From assembly GCA_026120185.1 (NCBI GenBank), contig JANUWF010001640.1:1-64000 (forward strand): 64,000 nucleotides of DNA. The letters are read 5' to 3'. Position 1 is the first letter of the stretch, and every line of letters begins with the position of its first letter. Position numbers and translations under genes: made by a program. Origin of the DNA: Voacanga thouarsii. Taxonomy: Eukaryota; Streptophyta; Magnoliopsida; Gentianales; Apocynaceae. This document shows positions 1 to 11,118 of this stretch, one piece after another. Below the pieces are notes generated by a model. It was not told where the DNA came from and ran no database searches. It saw nothing but the letters and a program-made list of their open reading frames with translations.

Positions 1-910
1 AAATGTTGTCACTAAAGACATTTAGTGACAAAAAAATTGTTGTCACTTTAATGTCACTAAATCTATGTCGCTAAAGGTATAGAGTGACAACAACTTATTC
101 TTGTCACTAAATGTTGACTTTTAGTGACAATATTCCGGTTGTTACAATGTAATCAACTATTAGTGACAACATTTCTGACGTCACTAATTTGTTTCAAAGA
201 TCATCACTTTTACCAATATATTGTCACTAATTGCTCACTCATTAGTGACAACAAACGCCTTGTCACTAATTGGCCATTCATTAGTGACAATATACGTCTC
301 TACGATAAAAAACTTCATTAGTGACAATGAAAAGTTGTCAATAAATATCAAATTGTTGACACTAATCCCATTTAGTGAAAACAATAATTTGTCATAATGT
401 TGTCACTAAATCACTATCGCTAAAGAGGGTGGGTGACAACAACTGAATATTGTCACTAAAGGCTAGTTTTCATTGACAAGAAATTGTTGTTCCTAATGCC
501 TCTAGACAATAGTGACAACAAAAGTTTTCACTATTTTGCTATGGCTATTGTCACTATTTCTCTTGGCTTGTCACTAACATGGCATAATAAGTGAAAATTT
601 TCTCCAAATTCTAGTGACAACTTTATTTGTTGTCACTACTATTCAAAAATAGTGACAACTTTTGTTGTCCAAGTTCATTTAGTGACAACTTTTATTTGTC
701 ATAACTGTTAAACTCTAAATAGTGACAACTTTTGTTGTCATAATTTATTTTAATATAGTGACAACTTTAATTTGTTGTCACAATTGTATTATAAATAGTG
801 ACAACTTTTATTATCATGACTAAAACTAATTTAATGACAACTTTAGTTTGTTGTCACATTGCTATATGCATAATGACAACTATCATCATTAATCAAATCA
901 TTTTTAGTGA
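1..910. repeat. CACTA-like subterminal repeat array (TTTAGTGACAA / TTGTCACTAAA)
   Basis: An 11-bp motif, TTTAGTGACAA, and its complement TTGTCACTAAA recur dozens of times in both orientations, often as facing pairs that could form stem-loops. The array thins out after about 900. Dense short subterminal motifs in both orientations are a hallmark of plant CACTA (En/Spm) ends, where the TnpA-type protein binds. The terminal CACTA itself is not visible and would lie just left of the window. The decayed transposase-related gene at 2779-3413 supports this reading. Alternative: the arm of another TIR element. Confidence 0.6.
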
Positions 911-2140
911 CAACTTCATTTCCTTGCCCATGTTGTGTTATATATAAGGTAGGCATACAATAAGCTAGTAAAAAAGCCTGAAATAAATTAGAACTCACAA
1001 TTTACCAAATATCCAAACTAACATAATCTTTTATAATACATAGGTTAATACAACTATTTATGAATACATCCATAATGTGATCAATCCAAAAACTATTTAC
1101 AAATGGAGCTATTCATTTAGTATACTAACAATGATTACTTCCAAAATATAACTCCCCAATTGTGCAAAATGCTAGCTTGAATTTTCAACCTTGTTGAGGA
1201 GCTTATCAAAAACTCTGCATTATTAACAATTCAAAAGAAACATTTGAACATGATTAGTGTGAAAGGACAAGCATCAATGGCAACAAAATAGAAGCAGAGG
1301 AAAAACAATACTAACTATAAGTACATTAACTTGCCATACCATGTTTCAGGTTTCCTTCTTGTCTTCGATTGCATTATAGCCTCATGCTACCTTGTTCAAT
1401 TCCTCAATCAAGTGATAGGTACTGATTTTTATATATCCACTTTTAATGTTTGGATTAAATTAGTTCCATTTGCCCATGTACATTAGATAATTATTCCATT
1501 TAATATTCCAATAGGCTAGTTTCAATGCTTCTTGTTATTTTCAATTCCTTAGTACCATATATACTACGAAAATGATTGACTTATTTACCTATAAACTGCT
1601 CTTAGCATTTTTTCTTGGAGAATCTCTCAAATACTTCATCAATAAATTATCCAATTCTTTGATCAAATTTTGAAAGAAGAAGCTTCCAATTTCACAACAT
1701 TGCCACAAGCTTTGCAAAGCTACAATCCAGTTTTCACACACAATTTCCCACAAGAAACTGATCAAGCACTTCTCACACATAAAAAAAAAAAAAACTATCC
1801 TATAATTATTTGTTGTTTAGAACTCAGAGATTTTAAGCCTTTGTGTTCATTATTTTAAAACTGTCAAGCACGCATCAAACTGTGTCAAACAATTTTCAAA
1901 ACAATTATCTCCTAGAATGCAAACTTTATTTCAACAAGCATTAGGTCCAATCATATCTACTCAATTCGGTCTATGTATTTGTATTGAATTTGATCAAGAC
2001 AACATATATTATGGTTGAAAATTTATGAATATCAATTATCGAGTTTGTCACTTGATAGCGTGTCGAGCAATCACAATTCATTAGAATTTCACTCAATTCT
2101 TCGATTCACTCAACAAGAGCTCATCAAAACCCACTATTTA
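911..2140. other. AT-rich interior of the left CACTA-like element, no gene seen
   Basis: This stretch is strongly AT-rich with many stops in all frames, and I see no protein family, RNA gene or terminal repeat. It lies between the subterminal array and the decayed transposase-related gene, so it is probably intron or 3' flank of that element. Confidence 0.4.
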
Positions 2141-2229
2141 ACATATTTTTTACTAGTATTTCCAACCACTATTTATCACAAGATGCCTTCAACATATTTT
2201 TTACTAGTATTTCCAACCACTATTTATCA
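2141..2229. repeat. 38-bp direct repeat pair
   Basis: An identical 38-bp stretch starting ACATATTTTTTACTAGTATT occurs at 2141-2178 and 2192-2229, with a 51-bp period and a 13-bp spacer. It is a local duplication with no coding content. Confidence 0.85.
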
Positions 2230-2630
2230 ACAAATACAAATCATATAAATTTACAAAGCATAAATGAACGAACTACTCAATTTTCTACCAACTGAAGAAT
2301 AATGGGTTATAACTTCATTTTTTCATATCAAAACTCATTCAAAACAAGTGTAAATCACTTCTAAAATGTATTTCTAAGGAGAACAAAACTTCTTTGTACA
2401 GGATAAACATGATTCATTCAAGAAACTTACAAAACAAAGTTATGAAAATGGAATTTCACATGGTAAAACACACCAGCAACTGTAAATTAATTGTAAAATA
2501 CCCAATGCATAAAGTTTCAAGAAATTATATTAAGGAATAAAAACATACTCTTGTACACTTCATGCCAAAATAGTGATATGCTCCATCTTTGTTCCAATTA
2601 TCTAAAAATAGCAAAAGAAAAAAACAAAGT

Positions 2631-2759
2631 AAGAAATATTAACTAGTAATTCAATAAATTTGCAAAATGTACTTCAATTTTTAAAAAAGTGTAATAAGAA
2701 ATATTAACTAGTAATTCAATAAATTTGCAAAATGTACTTCAATTTTTAAAAAGTGTAAT
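2631..2759. repeat. 65-bp tandem duplication
   Basis: The unit at 2631-2695 is repeated at 2696-2759, the second copy lacking one A in an A-run. The unit begins AAGAAATATTAACTAG. The near identity means it is recent compared with the surrounding decay, probably from replication slippage or unequal exchange. Confidence 0.88.
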
Positions 2760-2778
2760 GGGAAACCTTCAACTTACA

Positions 2779-3413
2779 TTAAAATGATGCCAAAATACTC
2801 TTCGAGTTCTTCCCATACATTGCTAATATAGTTTTCGGAAGATCATTTGTCTTTTGTTGCTCTTCTTGAAAAAGTTTGATCTCTTCCTTCATTTCAAGCA
2901 ACTTGTTGCTCTACTTCTTCTCTCTTGTGCTTATTCTCTTCTATCTCTGAAATATGTTGGTCCTCATAGAATGATCTTAGCGAGCTTCATACTTGCTCCT
3001 CTACTATGTATGTACCCTTGTAAGTGGCCAATAGTTTCCTCGCAAATTTCGATCGAGCTTATTCAAGTTGTGAGGGACTCTTTTCTTTTCTCCTAAACAA
3101 TAAGATTACCGAATTGTCAAATAAAGTTATAGATCCTAAACATTGATATTATTAGACATTCTTCATATCTCTTGCTTTCTTATTCACAAAGGCTTTCTTT
3201 TTCTTGGAGAACTGAGTGAGCTCATAGATCTCAATATCATCAAGATCCTTTCCCTCCTTCCTTTGCTAAAAAATAAAAAGATAAATAATTATTTTCCTCT
3301 TCTTTGGACAGTGATTTATGGTATATAAATGCTAAATAAAGTTAGTTTTTTACTTTTTCATCGTGCAAACGTGCAATAGACCTTGTCCCAATTGTATGTG
3401 GTACAGCTAACTT
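2779..3413 (-). pseudogene. Decayed CACTA-associated protein (Transposase_24 / Ptta-En-Spm type)
   Basis: Three exon-like segments read on the minus strand. Exon-like 3354-3413 encodes HTIGTRSIARLHDE, resembling the conserved HttGtrSfa motif of plant En/Spm-associated proteins. It lies between an AG acceptor and a GT donor. Segment 3156-3265 encodes DLDDIEIYELTQFSKKKKAF, similar to the family's downstream Lys-rich block. Segment 2779-3098 contains EICEETIGHLQGYIHSRGA followed by a glutamate- and glutamine-rich coiled coil, the usual C-terminal order. Stops and frameshifts interrupt the last segment, so no full protein can be made. It fits the TnpA-like arm-binding role of CACTA elements and pairs with the repeat arm at 1-910. 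The family call rests on motif resemblance only. Confidence 0.55.
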
Positions 3414-3682
3414 CTACAACCTCCTTCTTCCTTGGAATCTACTATCAAACTCCAAATAAACCATGCCAAGTCTCCAAGAAAATTCTCACATCAAAAAGGG
3501 AATGCAAGAAATGTAGGAGCGGGCATAGCTTTTAAGCTTAAGGATAATCAACTTATTTGGAGTATCAAGATGGCCAAAAAAAAAAAAAATCGACGAGAGT
3601 TTCCCCATATATCTTGGACATTTCTAGGCACAAAATCAACAATATTTGAAAAAAATATATTAACTGTCACAACAATAAAAGG
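3414..3682. other. Unassigned spacer with A-run
   Basis: No coding family or terminal repeat is recognised. It contains a poly-A run near 3577. Upstream exons of the minus-strand transposase-related gene could have been here but are not legible. Confidence 0.3.
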
Positions 3683-3753
3683 GTAATCACCCACTACCCA
3701 TAAGGAATGATCACCCATTACTCACGAGGAATGATAACCCATCACTCAAGGGA
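3683..3753. repeat. 24-bp tandem repeat, three copies
   Basis: Three imperfect units of about 24 bp (pattern ATGATCACCCATTACTCA plus GAGGA) run head to tail at 3683-3706, 3707-3730 and 3731-3753. They adjoin the left edge of the copia-like LTR block and may belong to its end. Confidence 0.75.
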
Positions 3754-5220
3754 TCCATTCTTATAAATCAAAAAAAGAGAAAAAAAAATACTGAGAACTA
3801 ATGGAAGGAGTGGTGGTCTTCTTGTTTTTTAGAAAAACAACGTGAAAAAGAGAGAGGAGAGTTTTGGAGAATTTCGTGGATTCTCCAGCCTGGAATTTTG
3901 TGCATATATCCTCTATATATTACATGAAATCTGCTAGAAAAATACTCCAACTAAGAATTCTAAAATAGTTAGAATTCTCTAATTGTAATTGGAAACATCA
4001 AGTTCTCACAATTACAATTTGAACCATAAATTATAACTAATTATAATTTGTCCATAACAACTTCTCTTTCCCGCAATTAGCCATACTATGTTATCAAATA
4101 ACATCTTAAGTATATAATCCTTTATGGTGTGTAACCTATTAGGTTTCCCAATCAATTGCTAGAGAATATGAATTAATCCAAACGTCTTTGAGATTAATAA
4201 TCCATAATTAATTAGAATTAATCCTATTAATCCTAATCAGGATTGGTTTATTAATTCATGAATTAATAAACCCATATTCCCAGTTCATAAGCGGAATCTA
4301 GCAGCACATCATAACCATCCAAGAGTCTAGAAAGTCAAGTAGCTTGACATGAATCCTTCAATAACAAATTACTGTGCAATTAACTCCTTTCACCATACAA
4401 TATCTTATTCGGTATGGAGTATGGAATTAGTGCCAACTCCCTCCAAAATATATATTAATTATGGCCTGAATATAATAATACTTGTACCAGGAACCACTAC
4501 TCTAGATGTATATCAATTGGAATTGTTTCTAATACACAATCGCCTTGGCCAAGGACTTCTCGAGTAGTAGTTCCTACAAGTGGCCGTGAGATATTCACCC
4601 ATACTATTAGGAGTGGTGAATCCTTTATTGACCCTCTCAACTACTTTCGTTTACCTCATAATGTACCCAATATCCATCCCATAGGCAGCCCTTAGTCTGG
4701 CTCCAGAGATTGGAATCAAAGCACAATGCTCAGCAAACAAAGTACCTTGGAGATCTCAAGTCTAAGGATACTTGCATGTTGGCTATATTGAGATTATATC
4801 ACTTGTACTAAATAGTTATCCATGTGATTATCTCATAACTAGGTCATCTAATGAACTTATTCCATTAACACGCATCTATGTGTTAACTTTGAGTATCTCA
4901 ATACTCACGGATATGAGAACCACCGCCTGATCAAATCAGGAAGTCTAACACATACTAGTCTCAACGCATTAATGGTGTCTTATCTTATTAATACTACGAC
5001 GAAGGACCGTTTAAGTACTAATACTATATAGTGTAGTAGGAATCTCATATCATGATTTCTCTCATGATTTTCTTAACATAGTGTTGTACTAGGGACTTTA
5101 TCTATCAATTATTTTACACAAAAGTAAACAAAAGAAACTGTGAGATAAATAATGCCTTTTATTAAAATAAAATGTCATATACAATGTACAAGTGATTGCT
5201 TTTAGGGCATAACACTAACA
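3754..5220 (-). mobile_element. Copia-type LTR-like block (solo LTR or remnant)
   Basis: Read on the minus strand, the block starts at 5220 with TGTTAGTGTTATGCCC, a start seen in plant Ty1/copia-like LTRs. It soon contains AATAAAA, and further in a TATATA-rich segment followed by a GAGAGAGG leader near 3840-3920. No reverse transcriptase or integrase is present. No polypurine tract flanks 5220; there is instead unrelated integrase sequence, so 5220 is an outer boundary. The left boundary is not certain and no target duplication was found. It may be a solo LTR or a non-autonomous element. Confidence 0.42.
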
Positions 5221-5483
5221 TCAGTTAGGGTCCTATAGGCTGTTCTATATGCCGAAAGGACTTTGCCTAACTTTGCACTCCAATCATTTCTTGTATAACT
5301 CACCTTTTTTTTTTTTCAAGATTCCTTTCAACTCCCTATTAGTCACTTCGACATGTCTACTAGTTGGGGATGGTATGGAGTAGCAAACTTATAAGAAAAA
5401 CCTAAATGTTTAAGCACTTTTTCTAGATAGTTGTTGTAAAAATATGTACCTCTGTTACTAATGAGAACTCTAGGGACTCCAAA
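5221..5483 (-). pseudogene. Ty3/gypsy integrase core fragment (Tat/Athila-like)
   Basis: Minus-strand reading gives FGVPRVLISNRGTYF, then FATPYHPQ, and in a shifted frame NDWSAKLGKVLSAYRTAYRT. These are consecutive blocks of a Ty3-type integrase core. The second catalytic Asp of the usual SDRG motif is Asn here, and a stop and a frameshift follow the YHPQ block. The wording WSAKL...AYRTAYRT is typical of the Tat/Athila branch. The fragment is bounded on both sides by LTR starts (5220 and 5484), so it is an old element split by two later insertions. Confidence 0.75.
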
Positions 5484-6414
5484 TGTAACAACCCCCACTT
5501 TTGTACTTTAATTGGTTACTACTTTGTAGACAATAGGATTTTGTATAAGTGACCAAAACAAGAAATGATTAGTACAATGAGATGAACATCTTGGCGTAAG
5601 AAAAATATCGAGGGGTATTATTGGAATTTTGGAATTGTTGGGGACTTGAACGAAATTTTTGGATTTGTTCTACCCATACCCCAAATCTTCAGATTCTGAC
5701 TACTTTTAGTAGAGTGAGAATTTAGAGGTATATTAAGAACAAAGATTGATCAATGTAATGAGACGAGTATTTTGGTATAAATTAAGCTATCGAAGTATCA
5801 TGGGCATTTTCGTAATTTTGACTGTGATAGAGATTTTGACCGTAAATTGCAAAGAATTAAGAATTTTGATTCCTACCATTGAATTTAGTGAAATTTATAG
5901 ATTCTATTGGTGGAATAAAATATTTTTCCAATACGGATCGAATTGTAGTTATTTTTTGAAGAAATTCAAAAAGTATGGTCGATATTAAGACAAGAGGCGT
6001 AATATGATTGGAGGATAAAAACAAGTGTCAAATTACCATTGGGGAAGTAAGATATTTGTGAGATTATTTTATTTCAAAAACTTATTGAATAAGATTAATA
6101 ATTAAGAAAATTAATTAAATCAACCAATAGGAAAATGGTTGGAATTTAGATAGCCCACAATAGTTGACATTGTGACAAATCTTGGTCACAATTTGGGCCA
6201 AGAAGTCCAAGTGGTGGTGGAAAAATGGCTGAAGAGTAGCCTGAATGTTGATGCACTAAAGGAAGAAAAGAAGAGAGAAAATAAAAGGAAAATAGAAGAT
6301 TTTGTAAAAACTTTCAAAGGAAGACTTTTAACTAATTAATGAAACATTTGACCATGTGATAATTGGTCATGAGAATGGGGGTGGAAGCTGTATTTCAACA
6401 GCTAAAAATGGACA

Positions 6415-6530
6415 GCAACAAGAAGAAAGAAGAAAGAAAGAAGAGAGAAAGAAAAAGGAAAGAAAAGCTAAAGAAAAATCGGAAGAAAAAGGAAAAAGAG
6501 AGAGAAAGCATTCCAAGAAGAGAAAAAGGA
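6415..6530 (+). repeat. Purine-only tract in B LTR
   Basis: More than 100 bases of almost pure A/G (AAGAAAGAAGAGAGAAAG pattern). A shorter tract occurs at the homologous place in the B LTR near 32510-32600. Reading frames here encode only Lys/Glu/Arg and are not genes. Confidence 0.8.
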
Positions 6531-8095
6531 AGGAACTTGGAGCATTTGCAGCCTAGAGCAATCAATAAACAAGGTAAAAGTTTATGCTTCATGAATTAAA
6601 CTTGAAGCATGAAGAATAAGGATTGTTTTGATATGAATTTTATTGAGAAAATTCATATGATATGTTTAGAAAATATATATGTTTTGGGGTTGTTGTATGT
6701 GCTGTGTATGGTGGTGCATTTGGAGGCATGTATTCTGTGTTTTTTATGATGTTTGAAGGTGTTTTGAAGATGGTTTAAAGAGTTGTTCACGGCTGCAAAA
6801 GTGGAAAAAGGAAATAAGATAGCAAATGGTATAATTGTTGAAGAAAATGGATTATTATTATTATTATTCAAAGCTGTTGGTTTTGTAGTTGTTTAACATG
6901 AAAGATACTGACTGTGCATAACTGGAATCAAGAAGGATTATGTGAGGTTTAGATAATAAACAAAGGATTGTAATGATTAAATGACATATATGTGGGATAG
7001 AAAAGAAAAGAGAATGGATTAAGTGTAGGAAAGGAACAAAACAGAAATTCTGTTTTGAAAGAATTTTGTGAAGCTCTGAAGAAGTAATAAACTGAACAAT
7101 ATGGTTGGTTGTTTTGGAACCCCATGACCTTAAACACATAGCTAAATTTCTTAGGATCATTTTGGGACCAATTTTACATGATTTGGAGTTGTGAATAAAA
7201 CATTATGCTATAAATACCAAAGGTTGTCATTTCAGTTACGGGATTGAAGTGCTGAGATATGATGGACAGAACTGAATGAAACGAAAAGGGAGATGAGTAT
7301 TTTGTGAATTGGGAATCATCAAGGAAGGTCTTGAGGACATTTTGGAAATATTTTGGCATTAATCGGACTTGTGAATCAAAAGTTGTGACAAGAATATGAA
7401 GGTGTGCCAAGGTGAGAAAAATGCAGAATTTTGGTTTAAGAAAGTAAAGCTATGAATTTATTTCATGTGAACTATTAAAAGTATGAAGGATTAAGGATTC
7501 ATGTGAAATCCTTGAAAATATTTTTGTAGAAAAGGGTAATGAAAAGGAATTGAGTTACGTTGAGAAGTATATGCCGTTTTGGTATGAGATGAAGAAATAG
7601 GAAATTTGGAAATTTCCTTAGCAACATGTAATTTGCAATATGTATTGGTTGTAAATCTTGGACTACTAAAGGAAGTGTGGAATGATAACTGATGTAGGTT
7701 ATCTTCTTTAAAGGTCTCGCAAAGGCTTGAGGATTACGACCACAGTATAATGAAGGACATGAGGTGAGTCCCATTGCCTTTTTACATCCTGTTTTAGCTA
7801 AGTGTTTTCCTAAAACGATAATGTATTTTTCTGATTTAGTTAATGCTTTCCTAATATATTATGAGATAAATGTTACACTTGAATTTGAAAGCATTTTCAA
7901 GCACCTGATTTCTTGAATATCCTAGATATGAAATATCTTATGTGATCTTTTCAATTTTCAAATCCCGATTGTGGTAAAGTGTTTACCTGATATGCTCAAG
8001 TGCGAGATTTCTATATGGATTTGGAAACATGATGAATAGTATAAATCTTGAACTCTTGATTTCTTGAACTTGTCGATCCTTGAATCCAATACATG

Positions 8096-8220
8096 ACTAA
8101 CTTGAATACTTGGCATAAGCACTAACTTGAATACTTGGCGTATACACTAACTTGACTACTTGGCATAAGCACTAACTTGAATACTTCACATATGCACTAA
8201 CTTGAATACTTGGCATAAGC
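8096..8220 (+). repeat. 25-bp tandem repeat, exactly five copies, in B1 LTR
   Basis: Five contiguous 25-bp units, each starting ACTAACTTGAATACTTGG or a 1-3 base variant, fill exactly 125 bp. Units 1 and 5 are identical; units 2-4 carry substitutions but no indels. Confidence 0.92.
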
Positions 8221-10266
8221 ATTGACTACACCTGAATACTCAAATACTTGAATACTTGAATGTGAACATCTTATACTAGAATTCTTGAATAATTGAATCA
8301 GTATATTTTCACACGAAATCCTTGAATACTTGTTTGACAATGTATTTCTGAACTAGTTCATGTTAAGATTACTCTTCATGAGATCTTTTCAGCTGAAAAC
8401 ACTAGCACACAAAGGACTGACTGAGCTTTACGCTCACACGTGCTTTATTTCTTTTGAAAAATTTAGGATCAGAGGCGTAGCGAAAGCACAGTGGACCCCC
8501 GAGGCTCATGCTACATCTTAGACTTGTTATACCCTTAAGTATACGTATCAGAAGCCAAATTTGTATACTTTTCTATTTTTGAAAAATTTTCGCTGCCTAT
8601 TGAGTGAAGTTTGTTAAAAAGACATCTTGTCTGAGCAATTAGGTGGGGCGACATGTAACACCCCGCTATCTAGGCCCGCCAAGGCCTGGGATGTCGCCCC
8701 GTCCAAAGGACAAGGGGTCTTTTTAACTAGGTCACACAAATAAAATAGTGGAATAAAAATAATACTTTAACTAAAAATTTATTACTTCCCAAGAATAAAT
8801 CCATGAATTCCCAAAACAAATCCATAAGTAAAATTATCCACTCTTAACTCCCCAAAGCAACACATAAAAATAAATGACAACATTCTCTTCCAAGGCAGAT
8901 AATACTAGTTACTCATACCCATAGTAGGATCGACCTGAAATCATGGCAAAAAGGTGATGAGACAGAAATCTCAATAAGTCCGTGTGTGCTTTGAATGTCC
9001 AGTGGAAATAGTTCGTGAATGCAAAGTATAAAACCGTCATAAAAGAAATATTGGCAAGCAATAAACATTAGTCAAAATCAAGAGTGGTGTTTTGGCTATT
9101 TCAACCATACATAACCAATAAAATCAACTACTCAAAAGAAATGATCATGGGTTACCACACGTTGGGCCCCATAATCGGTCAGAATGCCGACACTTTGTGC
9201 AGACTGACAAAAAAGGTAGGTGATCGGCCTACCGGACAAGATACTCCTCATTCTCTATACCCAAACAATAACCAGGTGTCCATTCCGGCAAAACACAATT
9301 AGTTGACTACAAAATAAACAACTGCTAGCTCGGACCGGCATGACCTACTGGACTGACATCTTATCCAGGAAGGACTCACCCCTCAGAGGTGGCCACCTAC
9401 TGAGAGACTCACCCTAACCCTTCACAGACTAGTCCTAGCAGTCCACCCTTATTGAGTACTCAACGACGTTTCCCACTCGGAAGAAAATGAATAAAACACC
9501 GTTCCACTTGAAAAAGCAATTAAGGGTTTCCAATGTCTTTGTCAAATTTAGTTTTCGAAAGAGTTTTGAGATTGAGTAAATCTGCTTATAGATTTCCAAA
9601 TAATTTGTTTATTTGAAATAACCAAGAAGTTAATCCTCAATTACCTTTGCAGAACTGAGTGTCCACGCACTCTACATTTGGCTTGCCATGATTAAACATT
9701 TTATATCAATCAGGTTTTATGCAGGAGCTTACCTGATCCTTGCTCACAATAAAAGGTCTCCAACAGCTCACCTAACCCCACATGGGCAAATACAAACCAC
9801 AATCAAACTCAAGCCAAAATTCACTTTCTCAATTTAAAACAACTCAACTCACTATTACCATGATCCTATTGTCACAAGCTTTAAGGCTAAACAATAAATA
9901 ACTAGGTTTATAAGCTAAGCCTAATTTGATATTTAAAATAATTAAGGTTTTGGAGAATAAGTACTAATAAGTTGAAGGTTTAAATCTTGCTAAGAAAAAA
10001 TTAGAGTTTATTTGATGAAGAGTCCTAGGTGGTATTAGGTAAAATAATGATTTATTAATAATTTAGTTGTTAGAAAATAATTGATAACTAGACTTAGTTG
10101 AAAATAAATTTAATGAGTCTTGCTTGAAAAATAATAAATAAATTTTTAATGGGTTTTGATTAAAAGATAATAATTAATTTTTTAGTAATAAATATTTTAC
10201 TAATTATGATTATTTCCATAAAAGGCTTTAGTTGATTTCATTATTTTATATACTATTTTTATATAC

Positions 10267-10270
<4 letters not shown>

Positions 10271-10303
<33 letters not shown>
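10271..10303. repeat. (CA)n microsatellite in A LTR
   Basis: About 16 CA units. At the homologous position the other LTR of A1 (24418-24453) and the A3 LTRs carry (TA)n instead, so the site is a mutable dinucleotide tract. Confidence 0.93.
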
Positions 10304-10305
<2 letters not shown>

Positions 10306-11041
10306 TATTTTTCTAGCAAAAGCTATTATTTATTTGACTAAAAAATCCTTATTATATATAATAATCCAAATCTACCCCTCCTAGGGTTTTTTCGAAATTA
10401 CTAACAAAATCATATTATGAAATATTTTATTCATGAAATAAAATTTAGCTTAGGGACAACTAGGTCATGATCATATTTCTATGGCTAACCACAATCATGA
10501 ACATATACAATCCTTCCATTCATCAAATCACCCAAATCATGCATATATGCATAGATCTAAATTTACCGAGATATGATCTAACCTCTACTAGCATAAATAT
10601 AATCATGGCTTCAATAATCCAACATGAATATAAATCCTATTCACCAAAGGTGACATAATCTCTGGCATACTTGATCACAAATACTACCTTTAACATGGAG
10701 ACATGCATCAAACCCTAAAACACCATACAATCAACCAAGATAATCCATTCATGCATAAATCCCATCTCCAACATATTCATACATATATTCATGCTTCACT
10801 CTCAACTCATCACAACAATATATACTCAACCCTATTCGTGATTCAACTTCTATCAACATCATCCTAGAGACATGAATCTAGAATTTAAAAGAAGAGTTAA
10901 AAATGCTTACTCGATTGATGAATACCTTGAAGGAGTTTCGAATGAATCTCAACCCCTAGATGTCTAAATCCGTCCAAAGAAGATGAAGGAAGCATGGCCA
11001 TGGAGAAGAAGGCATTCGGCCAAGAGAGAGGGAGTGTTCGG

Positions 11042-11045
<4 letters not shown>

Positions 11046-11115
<70 letters not shown>
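11046..11115. repeat. (GA)n microsatellite in A LTR
   Basis: About 35 uninterrupted GA units just after the conserved TTCGG(C/A)CAAGAG context. Homologous tracts in other A LTRs are much shorter. Confidence 0.95.

Positions 11116-11118
<3 letters not shown>

Larger units (their letters stand above)
5484..8653 (+). mobile_element. Family B LTR (B1), 3' end cut by element A1
   Basis: It starts TGTAACAACCCCCACTTTTG, matching the start of the B LTR at 31770, and shares several internal blocks with it: a purine-rich stretch, GAGGTGAGTCC near 7760, and CTCACACGTGCTTTATTTC near 8433. It ends in GGTGGGGCGACA at 8653, where the family A LTR begins abruptly. The complete B LTR continues about 40-50 bp past this motif to GGGGTGTTACA. 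No coding capacity is evident; reading frames within it are chance. Confidence 0.72.

Noticed and set aside
6356..6599. Lys/Glu-rich frames resembling a nuclear protein
   Set aside because: Three frames on both strands are open at once because the DNA is almost pure purine; it lies inside the B1 LTR.
8096..8220. Possible CRISPR-like array
   Set aside because: The units are contiguous with no spacers, in a plant LTR.
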